A stretch of DNA of 8,226 nt from contig JAFGQF010000001.1 of NCBI GenBank assembly GCA_016935775.1, forward strand, positions 1 through 8,226. The letters are read 5' to 3'. Positions 1 through 6,122 of the stretch are shown piece by piece. Position numbers and translations under genes: made by a program. The stretch is from Caldifarciminota bacterium. GTDB taxonomy: Bacteria; Hydrothermota; Tepidihabitantia; Tepidihabitantales; Tepidihabitantaceae. A model generated the notes under the pieces. The model was not told where the DNA came from. It worked only from the letters and a program-made list of their open reading frames with translations, and ran no database searches. How positions within the stretch are numbered: the first letter of the stretch is position 1; every line of letters begins with the position of its first letter.

Positions 1-2
1 CG

Positions 3-149
3 CCGGTGAGCGTGGTGGTCAGCAAGCGGGCGACCGGGTTTGACGTCGCGGGTGCCCCGGGCAGCCGGGCGACGTTCGACTGGCGGGCGGTTGCCCGGCG
101 GCGCGGGCAGGAGCCCGGGCGTTTCGCTCCGCCGGCAGGGGATGAGTGA
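3..149 (+). CDS. C-terminal fragment of an unrecognised protein (5' end outside window)
   Basis: An open frame enters from the left edge and ends at a TGA at 147-149, giving about 48 residues of a C-terminus. It begins PVSVVVSKRATGFDV and continues through a FDWRAVARRRGQE segment to a PPAGDE end. This resembles the closing beta-strand segment of large secreted or tail-fibre-like proteins seen in FCB-type candidate phyla, where a GF.V...F.WRVVAKR.G.E pattern recurs; that comparison is from memory and weak. The stop overlaps the next start as TGATG, which supports both genes being real and co-transcribed. A GTG at 6 could in principle be a start, but I think the gene continues upstream. No domain can be assigned with confidence. 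Confidence 0.55.
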   Translation, partial: PVSVVVSKRATGFDVAGAPGSRATFDWRAVARRRGQEPGRFAPPAGDE

Positions 150-679
150 TGCGAATCGCATTCGGGGTTGCGCTGGTGTTGGCCCTGGCCGCCGGGCAGG
201 GATACGTTCTCGAGGCGAAAGTGATTGACGGCGGCGGCCGCAGGTTGTCCTCGGCCGGGTACGCCTGCGGATTGAGCGCGGGCCAGGCCGTGGCCTCGGG
301 TTGGCTTCAGAGCGCCGGGTTTCGCGCGGTGCTCGGGTTCTGGAACCGGCCGCTTTCCGTCATCGGCATCGAGGAGCCGGGACCGGGGCTGGAACAGGTC
401 GAGCGGGCCTGGCTCGGGCCGTGCTCGCCGAACCCGGTGCGAGGGCGGGCCGCGCTGCGTTATGGCCTGCCGCGGGAATGCGACGTCCGGCTCGAGGTGT
501 TCGACCACGCGGGGCGGAGCGTCGGCACGCTCCTGGAACAGCGGCAGGCGGCCGGCAGTTACCGGCTGAGCTGGGACATCGGCCGGGTGGGAGCGCGCGA
601 GCTGCCCAACGGCGTCTACTTCCTGCGCCTGTCCGCGGGTTGTGAGCGGCTGGTGGAGAAGGCGGTGGTAGCTCGCTGA
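149..679 (+). CDS. Secreted protein with C-terminal FlgD-like / type-A sorting-like domain
   Basis: The protein has 176 residues. Residues 1-18 form a signal peptide (MRIA, then a hydrophobic ALVLALAAG stretch). Residues about 19-66 carry a VIDGGG...GLSAGQ...VLGFW pattern seen in secreted proteins of FCB-type and WOR-3-type genomes. After a linker, residues about 87-176 have the hallmarks of a FlgD Ig-like or Por secretion-tail domain: SPNPV, alternating strand residues RLEVFDHAGRSV, a GSYRLSWD turn, LPNGVYFLRL and a basic KAVVAR end. Such tails act as sorting or anchoring signals, or simply as beta-sandwich modules, outside the cytoplasm. ATG at 149 is chosen over GTG at 146 because AGGGG at 137-141 sits 7 bases upstream of it. 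The cargo function is unknown; it is small for a sorted protein, since almost nothing precedes the tail. Confidence 0.85.
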   Translation: MRIAFGVALVLALAAGQGYVLEAKVIDGGGRRLSSAGYACGLSAGQAVASGWLQSAGFRAVLGFWNRPLSVIGIEEPGPGLEQVERAWLGPCSPNPVRGRAALRYGLPRECDVRLEVFDHAGRSVGTLLEQRQAAGSYRLSWDIGRVGARELPNGVYFLRLSAGCERLVEKAVVAR

Positions 680-698
680 CCGGGTCTCGCACCCGGTC
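678..698 (+). terminator. Hairpin overlapping the stop of the secreted-protein gene
   Basis: An 8-bp perfect stem (GACCGGGT at 678-685 with ACCCGGTC at 691-698) closes a 5-base loop, CTCGC. It starts inside the stop codon at 677-679 and ends four bases before the TTGACA box of the next promoter. No T-run follows, so intrinsic termination is uncertain. It could instead protect the 3' end or act with Rho. Confidence 0.4.
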
Positions 699-701
699 TC
701 G

Positions 702-730
702 TTGACACGCTTGGCCCCGTTGGGTAGACT
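702..730 (+). promoter_or_regulatory. Sigma70-type promoter for the thiouridylase-NifU unit
   Basis: A perfect -35 box TTGACA lies at 702-707. After a 17-bp spacer comes TAGACT at 725-730, matching four of six positions of TATAAT including the conserved first two and last bases. Transcription would start near 737, leaving a leader of about 84 bases before the ATG at 821. A GCCCC (714-718) / GGGGC (732-736) inverted repeat flanks the -10 box and could be an operator, but it is short for GC-rich DNA. Confidence 0.75.
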
Positions 731-736
731 TGGGGC

Positions 737-820
737 AGTCGTGTTGAGGGTCTTCGAGCAGTCCACTCCGCCACACAAGCAGCCCCGTGCGTCGTCGCCC
801 GGTCGGCAGGAGCGGTCACG
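737..820 (+). other. Leader of the thiouridylase mRNA
   Basis: This is the predicted 5' untranslated region. It ends with a usable ribosome site, GGAG at 809-812, 8 bases before the ATG. GCCCC at 782-786 can pair with GGGGC at 732-736, at the very 5' end of or just upstream of the transcript. I recognise no riboswitch or small ORF with a good ribosome site here. Confidence 0.35.
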
Positions 821-1891
821 ATGATAGCGAGCCGCAAGTCGCGGGCGGTCGGCCTGTTCTCCGGCGGGCTGGACTCGATTCTCGCCGCGAAACTGGTGAC
901 CGAGCAGGGCGCGGACGCCGTGGCGCTGCATTTCCAGGTGCCGTTTGTTTCTCCCGGCCGGCCCGCGGGCGAGGCGAGGCTGAAGCGGCTTGCCGAGCTG
1001 GCCGGCGCCAGCCTGATATCGGTCGAGGTCGGCAGCGACTACCTGGCGATGGTGAAGGCGCCGAAGTACGGCTATGCTCGGGGCATGGCGCCCTGCGTTG
1101 ATTGCATCCTGTACATGCTCGCCAAGGCGCGCGAGCTGGCGCGCCAGATCGACGCCGATTTCATCTTCACGGGCGAGGTGGTGGGGCAGCGGGCCCGGTG
1201 CCAGAACAAGCGTTCGCTGCGCCTGATCGAGAAGGCGGCCGGCATTGAAGGACGGCTGCTCAGGCCGCTGTCGGCCAAGCTGCTGGATCCGACTATCCCC
1301 GAGCTTACCGGCCTGGTACGGCGCGAGCGACTGCTCGACCTGAAGGGCCGGGGCCGGCGCCGCCAGATCAGGCTGGCCCACGAGTTCGGCATAATCGAGC
1401 ACGCGCCACCGACCGGCGGTTGCATGCTTGCTGACCGGAACTTCGCTGCGCGGGTGCGGGATGCGATCGAACACGACGATTTCGAGCCGGACAGCCTGGA
1501 TCTGCTCCGGCCGGGACGGTTGTTTCGACTGCCCGGCGGGGCGCGGGCAGTTGTTGGCCGGAACCGACGCGAGAACGAGGCAATCGAGGCGCTGGCGCGC
1601 GAGGGCGACACTGTCTGTCGGCCGGTTGACGTGATGGGCCCGGTCGCCCTGCTGCGGGCGCGCGCATCGGACGATGCCGACGTTGCGGCAGTGGCCCGGT
1701 TGGTCGCCCGCTACAGCGACGGCGCGCCGGGACGGCCGGTGCCGGTGAACTGCGGGGGGCGGGAGCTTGTCGTCGAGCCGGCCTCGGAACCCGAGATTGC
1801 CGATTGGCTGGTGGCGGCGAAGGCCGATGCTGCCGACGAGCCTGACGAGTCAGAAGCTGCGGAAGACAAGGAGAACGGGAATGGCGATTGA
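821..1891 (+). CDS. PP-loop tRNA thiouridylase-like protein with NFACT-R-like C-terminus
   Basis: The protein has 356 residues. It is an ATP-pyrophosphatase related to ThiI/MnmA/TtuA that should adenylate a tRNA uridine and exchange oxygen for sulfur in the cytoplasm. The PP-loop SGGLDS is at 14-19; further family signatures are PCVDC (91-95), FIFTGEVVGQR (114-124), RPLSAKLLDPTIPE (148-161) and PTGGCMLAD (197-205). Cys92, Cys95 and Cys201 form a CxxC plus distant Cys set like that holding a [4Fe-4S] cluster in TtcA and TtuA. No THUMP domain precedes the core and no rhodanese domain follows. Instead residues about 225-335 (GRLFRLPGG, AVVGRNRRENEAIE, DVMGPVALL, ARYSDG) look like the RNA-binding NFACT-R type domain. 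The last 20 residues are strongly acidic. The exact position modified in tRNA cannot be read from sequence. The gene overlaps the downstream NifU-type gene by 11 bases, so the two are probably coupled. Confidence 0.85.
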   Translation: MIASRKSRAVGLFSGGLDSILAAKLVTEQGADAVALHFQVPFVSPGRPAGEARLKRLAELAGASLISVEVGSDYLAMVKAPKYGYARGMAPCVDCILYMLAKARELARQIDADFIFTGEVVGQRARCQNKRSLRLIEKAAGIEGRLLRPLSAKLLDPTIPELTGLVRRERLLDLKGRGRRRQIRLAHEFGIIEHAPPTGGCMLADRNFAARVRDAIEHDDFEPDSLDLLRPGRLFRLPGGARAVVGRNRRENEAIEALAREGDTVCRPVDVMGPVALLRARASDDADVAAVARLVARYSDGAPGRPVPVNCGGRELVVEPASEPEIADWLVAAKADAADEPDESEAAEDKENGNGD

Positions 1892-2123
1892 ACAGATCAG
1901 GGCGCGGGTTTCCGAGGTGCTGGACAAGGACGTTCGTCCGCGGCTGCAGGCCGACGGCGGAGATATCGAACTGGTCGAGGTCACCGACGACGGTGTCGTG
2001 AAGGTCCGGCTCACCGGTGCGTGTTCCGGTTGCCCGTTTTCCGCCATGACGATGGCGGTTGCGGTCGAGCAGACTTTGAAAGAGGCGGTTCCCGGGGTCG
2101 TTCGGGTCGAGCCTGCCGCCTGA
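1881..2123 (+). CDS. NifU C-terminal domain protein (Fe-S cluster scaffold/carrier)
   Basis: This 80-residue protein is a stand-alone NifU C-terminal (Nfu-type) domain, near the family's usual 75-100 residues. It shows the full signature: VRPRLQADGGDIELVEV (18-34), VKVRLTGACSGCP (40-52) and a C-terminal helix ending in a V..VEPA strand. Cys48 and Cys51 form the CxxC that, in a dimer, bridges a [4Fe-4S] cluster passed to client apoproteins. The start is fixed by AAGGAG at 1868-1873, 7 bases before ATG 1881 and inside the preceding gene. Its close coupling to the thiouridylase suggests that enzyme as a client; this is inference. It converges with the last gene of the opposite operon, with only 5 bases between the stops. 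Confidence 0.93.
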   Translation: MAIEQIRARVSEVLDKDVRPRLQADGGDIELVEVTDDGVVKVRLTGACSGCPFSAMTMAVAVEQTLKEAVPGVVRVEPAA

Positions 2124-2133
2124 CCCTCTCAGG
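2119..2133. terminator. Small palindrome spanning the two convergent stop codons
   Basis: CCTGA at 2119-2123 and TCAGG at 2129-2133 are exact reverse complements around a 5-base centre, so each arm contains the TGA of one of the two converging genes. The stem is only 5 bp and no T-run follows on either strand. It may be a weak bidirectional end signal or a coincidence of two TGA stops facing each other. Confidence 0.2.
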
Positions 2134-3376
2134 GCCGGGCGATTCCTTCCAGATAGTTCTGCCGGTAGGCGAGGCTGTAGGGCAGCAGGTAGCGGGCGGT
2201 CGTGTAGAAGCCCGTGCGGCGCGGCCGGCGCGCCAACCGGTCGAGAATGACGTCAAGCGCGTAGAACCGGCCTCGCACCCAGGCCGGGTTGCCCGGGGTG
2301 AGCATCGGCTCGTAGCGGGTGGGTATCGGCACCGGCCGTCCGTCGTCACCCGAGCGCCACGCCAGCAGTTCGAGCAGGTCGAGGTCGATGCGGCGCAGGA
2401 CGGTGGCGACCGCGGTCCAGTCGAGTTCGTGGCCCGGGTCGAGGTTGATGCTGAGACGGGCGCCGATCAGCATCTTGCGGGACTGGATGAGTTTGACGCG
2501 GCGGTAGAGGGCGCGGACCGTCGCCGGGTCGGTGGTGGCCCGGGCGATGTGCGGTCCGAGGAAGCTGTCGTTGAACATCACCAGCCGGGTGCCGGCCTTG
2601 GCGAGCAGCCGGATGAGCCGGGGGAGGTTGAACAGCCCGGCGCCGGCGCTGACCGTCCAGTGACGGCGGTAGTTCCAGAGCTCGCGGAACAGGTCGAGGT
2701 AGTACTCCGGGAACCGGGCGACGTCTTCGTCGAGCAACCGGACATGCTTGTGGGGCAGGTCCATTACCTCGCCGATGACCTCCTCGCGCGAGCGGACGTG
2801 CAGACGCTCGCCGTAGTAGCCGCGGGCCGGGCAGAGGTCCTGGACCGGTTTGGGGCAGGAGCAGCCGACGACGAAGCTGATTACCTGCTGGCGGCAGTTC
2901 ATCTCCGGCCAGCGGCCGAACGGCCGGCGTGCGGGGATGTAGCGCGGTTCGGGGGCGGCGGTGTACGACCCGGCCAGTTTGCCGCTCTCGATGTCGGCCC
3001 GCACTTGCGGCCAGGCGTTCGCGATGTCACCAACCACGTAGCTGCCCAGCCAGGCAGGCGGTCGGTCACCCCAGCGGGTCGGCAGCGGGCCGAATGCGAG
3101 CGTCCTGATGTTCCTGGTCCTGAACCTGCTGAGCAGTTCGTGGCCGGCTTCTTCCTGGTCAAGGTCAATGCGGACCAGGCACAGGTCGACTTCTCCTTCC
3201 CAGGCCAGTTCCTCGACGCGCAGGTCAATGTAGTCAAGACGGTCCGTGCCTTCGACGATGGTCGCGAGGCGGCTGATGTCCAGGTCCGGTTCGAGGAAGA
3301 GCCAGGCACCGCGCGGGGGGTAGCCCTTGACGAAGCGCCGGTCATCCTCGGCCGGCGCGACGGCCAGGAACCTCAA
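2129..3376 (-). CDS. B12-binding/radical SAM-like protein with atypical cysteines
   Basis: The protein has 415 residues. Residues 1-135 resemble the cobalamin-binding Rossmann domain of B12-dependent radical SAM enzymes (RFLAVAP start; TLAFGPLPT, YVVGDIANAWPQVRADIESGKL), but the DxHxxG cobalamin-ligand motif is not seen. Residues about 160-345 follow the radical SAM barrel: strand VISFVVGC, then YYGERLHVRSREEVIGEVMDL, LLDEDVARFPEYYLDLFREL and later NLPRLIRLLAKAGTRLVMF. The cysteines at the cluster position are Cys172, Cys174 and Cys182, a Cx1Cx7C arrangement instead of CxxxCxxC, so the cluster may be altered or lost. TTG at 3376 is preferred as start because it forms a TTGA overlap with the rseP stop and the protein aligns from its first residue; no strong ribosome site is visible, so translation probably depends on coupling. 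An in-frame open extension to 4066 lies antiparallel to nothing but inside rseP and is a shadow. Substrate unknown. Confidence 0.7.
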   Translation of the reverse strand: MRFLAVAPAEDDRRFVKGYPPRGAWLFLEPDLDISRLATIVEGTDRLDYIDLRVEELAWEGEVDLCLVRIDLDQEEAGHELLSRFRTRNIRTLAFGPLPTRWGDRPPAWLGSYVVGDIANAWPQVRADIESGKLAGSYTAAPEPRYIPARRPFGRWPEMNCRQQVISFVVGCSCPKPVQDLCPARGYYGERLHVRSREEVIGEVMDLPHKHVRLLDEDVARFPEYYLDLFRELWNYRRHWTVSAGAGLFNLPRLIRLLAKAGTRLVMFNDSFLGPHIARATTDPATVRALYRRVKLIQSRKMLIGARLSINLDPGHELDWTAVATVLRRIDLDLLELLAWRSGDDGRPVPIPTRYEPMLTPGNPAWVRGRFYALDVILDRLARRPRRTGFYTTARYLLPYSLAYRQNYLEGIARP

Positions 3377-4941
3377 TTCCGTATCAGGCGGACGATGTCG
3401 TTGAACAGGACGAGCAGCAGGATCAGTCCGACCAGGGCCCAGCCGATGTTCATCGCGATGCTCAACTCGCGGCTGGACAGCCGCCGTCGCCGGGCGCTCT
3501 CGATGACGAAGAGCAGGATGCGGCCACCGTCCATCACCGGTATCGGCAGCATGTTGACGACGAACAGGTTGACGGACAGCAGGGCCCAGAGGCTGAGAAA
3601 GAGCTGCGCTCCCCAGTCGGCCGCGCCGTAGGTGACCTGGGCAACGGTCACCGGGCCGCCGATGCCCTCGCGGGCCTCGCGGTCGCCGCTGACCGCCCGG
3701 GCCACAATCCAGAAGACCGCGAACATCACCGACCAGGTTCGTTCGGCCGACCTGGTAATGACCGCTACCGGTCCGGGCCGGCGGGTCTGCCGGGCCTGCA
3801 GCATCCCGATCCGCTCGCGCGAGAACTGGTCGGGTTTGGCCCGGGGCGTGACCTCGGCCGACATCAGCTCGTTGTTTCGATACCAGGTTATCTCCACCGG
3901 GTCGGTGCCGAGCCCGGCGTCGGCCTCGAGGTAGTCCTGCCAGCGAAGAATCTCCTTGCCCGCGACCGTGACCAGCGAATCGCCTGTCCTGAGTCCGGCC
4001 GCAGCGGCCGGACTGCGGCGCCGGACCGTACCCACCCGTGAGGTGGTGTACTGCTGGAGCAGCCATGAGTCATCGACCCGGATGCCGATCCGGGGCGGCG
4101 CTCCGTCCAGCGCGCTGTCACGCCGGGCCTCCACCGTGGCCTCGGTGGCCGCGCCCTGATGGCTCCAGCGGATGAGCTTTGGTCCGGGCTCGCCACCGGT
4201 GACGAGTTGCTGGAATTCCTCCCAAGTTGTCACGGGTTGGCTGTCGACCGCCAGCAGGGTGTCGCCCGGCACGAGGCCCGCCGTCCCGGCCGGGCTTCCG
4301 GGTAGAACTTCGCCGACCACCGGTGGAAGCCCGGGGTCGCCGTAGGCCGTCGGTACCGGGTAGTCGAGTTCGATGGTTTGGCCGTCTCGCAGGACGACCA
4401 AGGTTGCCGTCGTGCCGGCATGCTCGGCCAGTCTCGAGTCGAGTTCCACGAAGTCACGGACCGGCTCGCCATTGATGGATTGCACGCGGTCCCCGGTCTG
4501 GAAACCGGCTTGTTCGGCCACCGAGCCGGCCGGGGCCCAGATTGTCGCCGGCGTGTAGTCCTGGCCGAAGACCGCCAGCACGAAGACGAACAGCAGGAAG
4601 CCCAGGACGAGGTTCGACACCGGGCCGGCGGCGATGACCGCGGCCTTGACCCAGAGAGGCTTCTCGTTGAACCCCGGCACGGCGGGTTGCTCGCGGGGGG
4701 CCTCCTCGCGGCCTGCAGCGGGCTCTTCCTCTCCCGCCATCTTGATGTACCCGCCGAGCGGGACGGCGGCCAATCGGTACTCGGTACCGCCCCAGGTGCG
4801 GCGCAGCAGCGGCGGGCCGAAGCCGATCGAGAACACTTCGACCGGTATCCGGGTGAGCTTGGCGACGATGAGGTGGCCGAACTCGTGGATCGTGATGAGC
4901 AGGCCGATCACGAGCGCGACGAGCAGGATCGAGGTAATCAT
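3373..4941 (-). CDS. rseP: RIP metalloprotease RseP (site-2 protease family), three PDZ domains
   Basis: This is an intramembrane zinc protease that cleaves membrane-bound substrates such as anti-sigma factors. Its 522 residues exceed the roughly 450 of E. coli RseP. The first membrane helix carries the HEFGH zinc site at 19-23 (HExxH). Other family marks are FSIGFGPPL (37-45), the YRLAAVPLGGYIKMAG loop (55-70), AGPVSN (105-110) in the second helix, and NMLPIPVMDGGR (463-474), whose aspartate (471) is the third zinc ligand. A final helix covers 498-515. Three PDZ-like modules are visible at about 133-200, 208-272 and 300-366, each with the G.Q.GD or GL..GD turn. ATG at 4941 overlaps the dxr stop as ATGA. 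The dxr-rseP adjacency is common in bacteria, supporting the call. No rseA-like or sigma factor gene is visible nearby, so its substrate here is unknown. Confidence 0.95.
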   Translation of the reverse strand: MITSILLVALVIGLLITIHEFGHLIVAKLTRIPVEVFSIGFGPPLLRRTWGGTEYRLAAVPLGGYIKMAGEEEPAAGREEAPREQPAVPGFNEKPLWVKAAVIAAGPVSNLVLGFLLFVFVLAVFGQDYTPATIWAPAGSVAEQAGFQTGDRVQSINGEPVRDFVELDSRLAEHAGTTATLVVLRDGQTIELDYPVPTAYGDPGLPPVVGEVLPGSPAGTAGLVPGDTLLAVDSQPVTTWEEFQQLVTGGEPGPKLIRWSHQGAATEATVEARRDSALDGAPPRIGIRVDDSWLLQQYTTSRVGTVRRRSPAAAAGLRTGDSLVTVAGKEILRWQDYLEADAGLGTDPVEITWYRNNELMSAEVTPRAKPDQFSRERIGMLQARQTRRPGPVAVITRSAERTWSVMFAVFWIVARAVSGDREAREGIGGPVTVAQVTYGAADWGAQLFLSLWALLSVNLFVVNMLPIPVMDGGRILLFVIESARRRRLSSRELSIAMNIGWALVGLILLLVLFNDIVRLIRN

Positions 4942-6122
4942 CGGTTTCCACCCCGGGGGGGCGTGGCTGCAAGACCGAGCGCGAGCGCGGTAGCGCGCGC
5001 CTCGATTTCGAGTAGCCGGCGAACCCCGGGACGCGAGGGGAGACGCGCGGGACTGCCGGCCAGCGATTTCAAGGTGGCGTCAATTGTAGCCGGGATGCCG
5101 GCAAAGGCAATCCTGCCGGCAAGGAAGGCCTCGACCGCGACCTGGTTGGCGGCGTTGAGCGCGCAGGTCCAGGCCGGACCCTGTTCGAGTGCCCGGCGGG
5201 CAAGGTCGTAGCAGGGGAAGCGTCCGGGCACCAGCCGGTGGAATTCGAGCCGACCGGCCTGGACGAGGTCGAGCCCGCCGACCGGTGATTCCACCCGGTC
5301 CGGGAACGCCAGGCAGTACTGGATGGGCAGGCGCATGTCGGGCCGGGAGAGCTGGGCAACAAGCGAGCCGTCGCGGAACTCGACCAGGGCGTGGACCAGC
5401 GAGCCGGGGTGAATGACCGCCTCGACCCGGCCCGGGGCGAGGCCGAACAGCCGGCAGGTTTCGATGACCTCGAGCCCCTTGTTCATCATCGTCGCCGAGT
5501 CAACGGTTATCTTGCGGCCCATCTTCCACGTCGGGTGGCGGAGCACATCGTCGAGCCGGGCGCGGCGCGGGAGACCGCTTCTCCAGAAAGGACCACCCGA
5601 GGCGGTGAGGTAGACTCGGTTCACCTCGGTGGCTCGGCCGGCGCGGATGCACTGGTGAATCGCGCACAGTTCGGAATCGACCGGCAGCAGCCGGGCGCCG
5701 GAGCGTCGGGCCGTTCGGGTCAGGTGGTCGCCGAACGCGACCAGCAGTTCCTTGGTGGCGAGGCAGACCTGCGTGCCGCGCTCGAGCGCGGCAAGGGTGG
5801 GCAGGATTCCCATCGTCCCCGACATCGCCATAACCAGGATGTCGGTCCGGGGTGACCCGGCGATGTCGAGCAGCGGGTCGATGCCCCAGAGCACTTCATG
5901 TCCCGGTTCCAGGGCCGACCGGAGGCGGCGGCAGGCGGCCATGTCGGTCGTCGCGACCAGCGGGACCCGGAACCGGCGGGCCTGGGCTGCGAGCAGCCGG
6001 GTGGACGAGCGGGCGGCGAGGGCTGTTACTTCGAACCGGCCCGGTATCCGGCCGATAACGTCCAGCACCGCGCGGCCGACCGACCCGGTCGAGCCGAACA
6101 CCGCCACGCGCCGGGGTCTCAC
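4938..6122 (-). CDS. dxr: 1-deoxy-D-xylulose 5-phosphate reductoisomerase
   Basis: Dxr (IspC) converts DXP to 2-C-methyl-D-erythritol 4-phosphate with NADPH and a divalent metal, the first committed MEP-pathway step. Its 394 residues match the family size. The N-terminal Rossmann motif is FGSTGSVG (9-16). Metal and substrate residues are present by comparison with E. coli: Asp149, Ser150, Glu151 (VDSE), Ser175 (ASGGPF), His196 (HPTWKMGRK), Ser209, Asn214, Lys215 and Glu218 (DSATMMNKGLE). The C-terminal helical domain has TCALNAANQVAVEAFL. Several usually constant positions differ: NKE is TKE at 123-125, the His after VDSE is Leu152, and IHPQS is IHPGS at 237-241. The core catalytic set is intact, so I expect an active enzyme. 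The GTG start at 6122 overlaps the ispD stop as GTGA, and the rseP start overlaps its own stop. Confidence 0.95.
   Translation of the reverse strand: MRPRRVAVFGSTGSVGRAVLDVIGRIPGRFEVTALAARSSTRLLAAQARRFRVPLVATTDMAACRRLRSALEPGHEVLWGIDPLLDIAGSPRTDILVMAMSGTMGILPTLAALERGTQVCLATKELLVAFGDHLTRTARRSGARLLPVDSELCAIHQCIRAGRATEVNRVYLTASGGPFWRSGLPRRARLDDVLRHPTWKMGRKITVDSATMMNKGLEVIETCRLFGLAPGRVEAVIHPGSLVHALVEFRDGSLVAQLSRPDMRLPIQYCLAFPDRVESPVGGLDLVQAGRLEFHRLVPGRFPCYDLARRALEQGPAWTCALNAANQVAVEAFLAGRIAFAGIPATIDATLKSLAGSPARLPSRPGVRRLLEIEARATALALGLAATPPRGGNR

Noticed and set aside
360..776. Minus-strand open frame opposite the secreted-protein gene
   Set aside because: It is Pro/Arg/Ala-rich without motifs, crosses the promoter at 702-730 and opposes a gene with a signal peptide and sorting-like domain.
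2021..3631. A 536-codon open frame on the + strand, antisense to the radical SAM-like gene and rseP
   Set aside because: It has no recognisable domain and low-complexity GC-driven composition, and it overlaps two genes on the other strand with clear family motifs. It is a shadow of GC-rich coding.
3377..4066. In-frame upstream extension of the radical SAM-like gene (230 more codons)
   Set aside because: The added sequence is Arg/Pro/Gly-rich with no domain and lies inside rseP in another frame. The recognisable protein begins at the TTGA overlap.
4378..5211. Long + strand open frame antisense to rseP and dxr
   Set aside because: It has no domain or conserved motif and covers the well-supported start of rseP and end of dxr.
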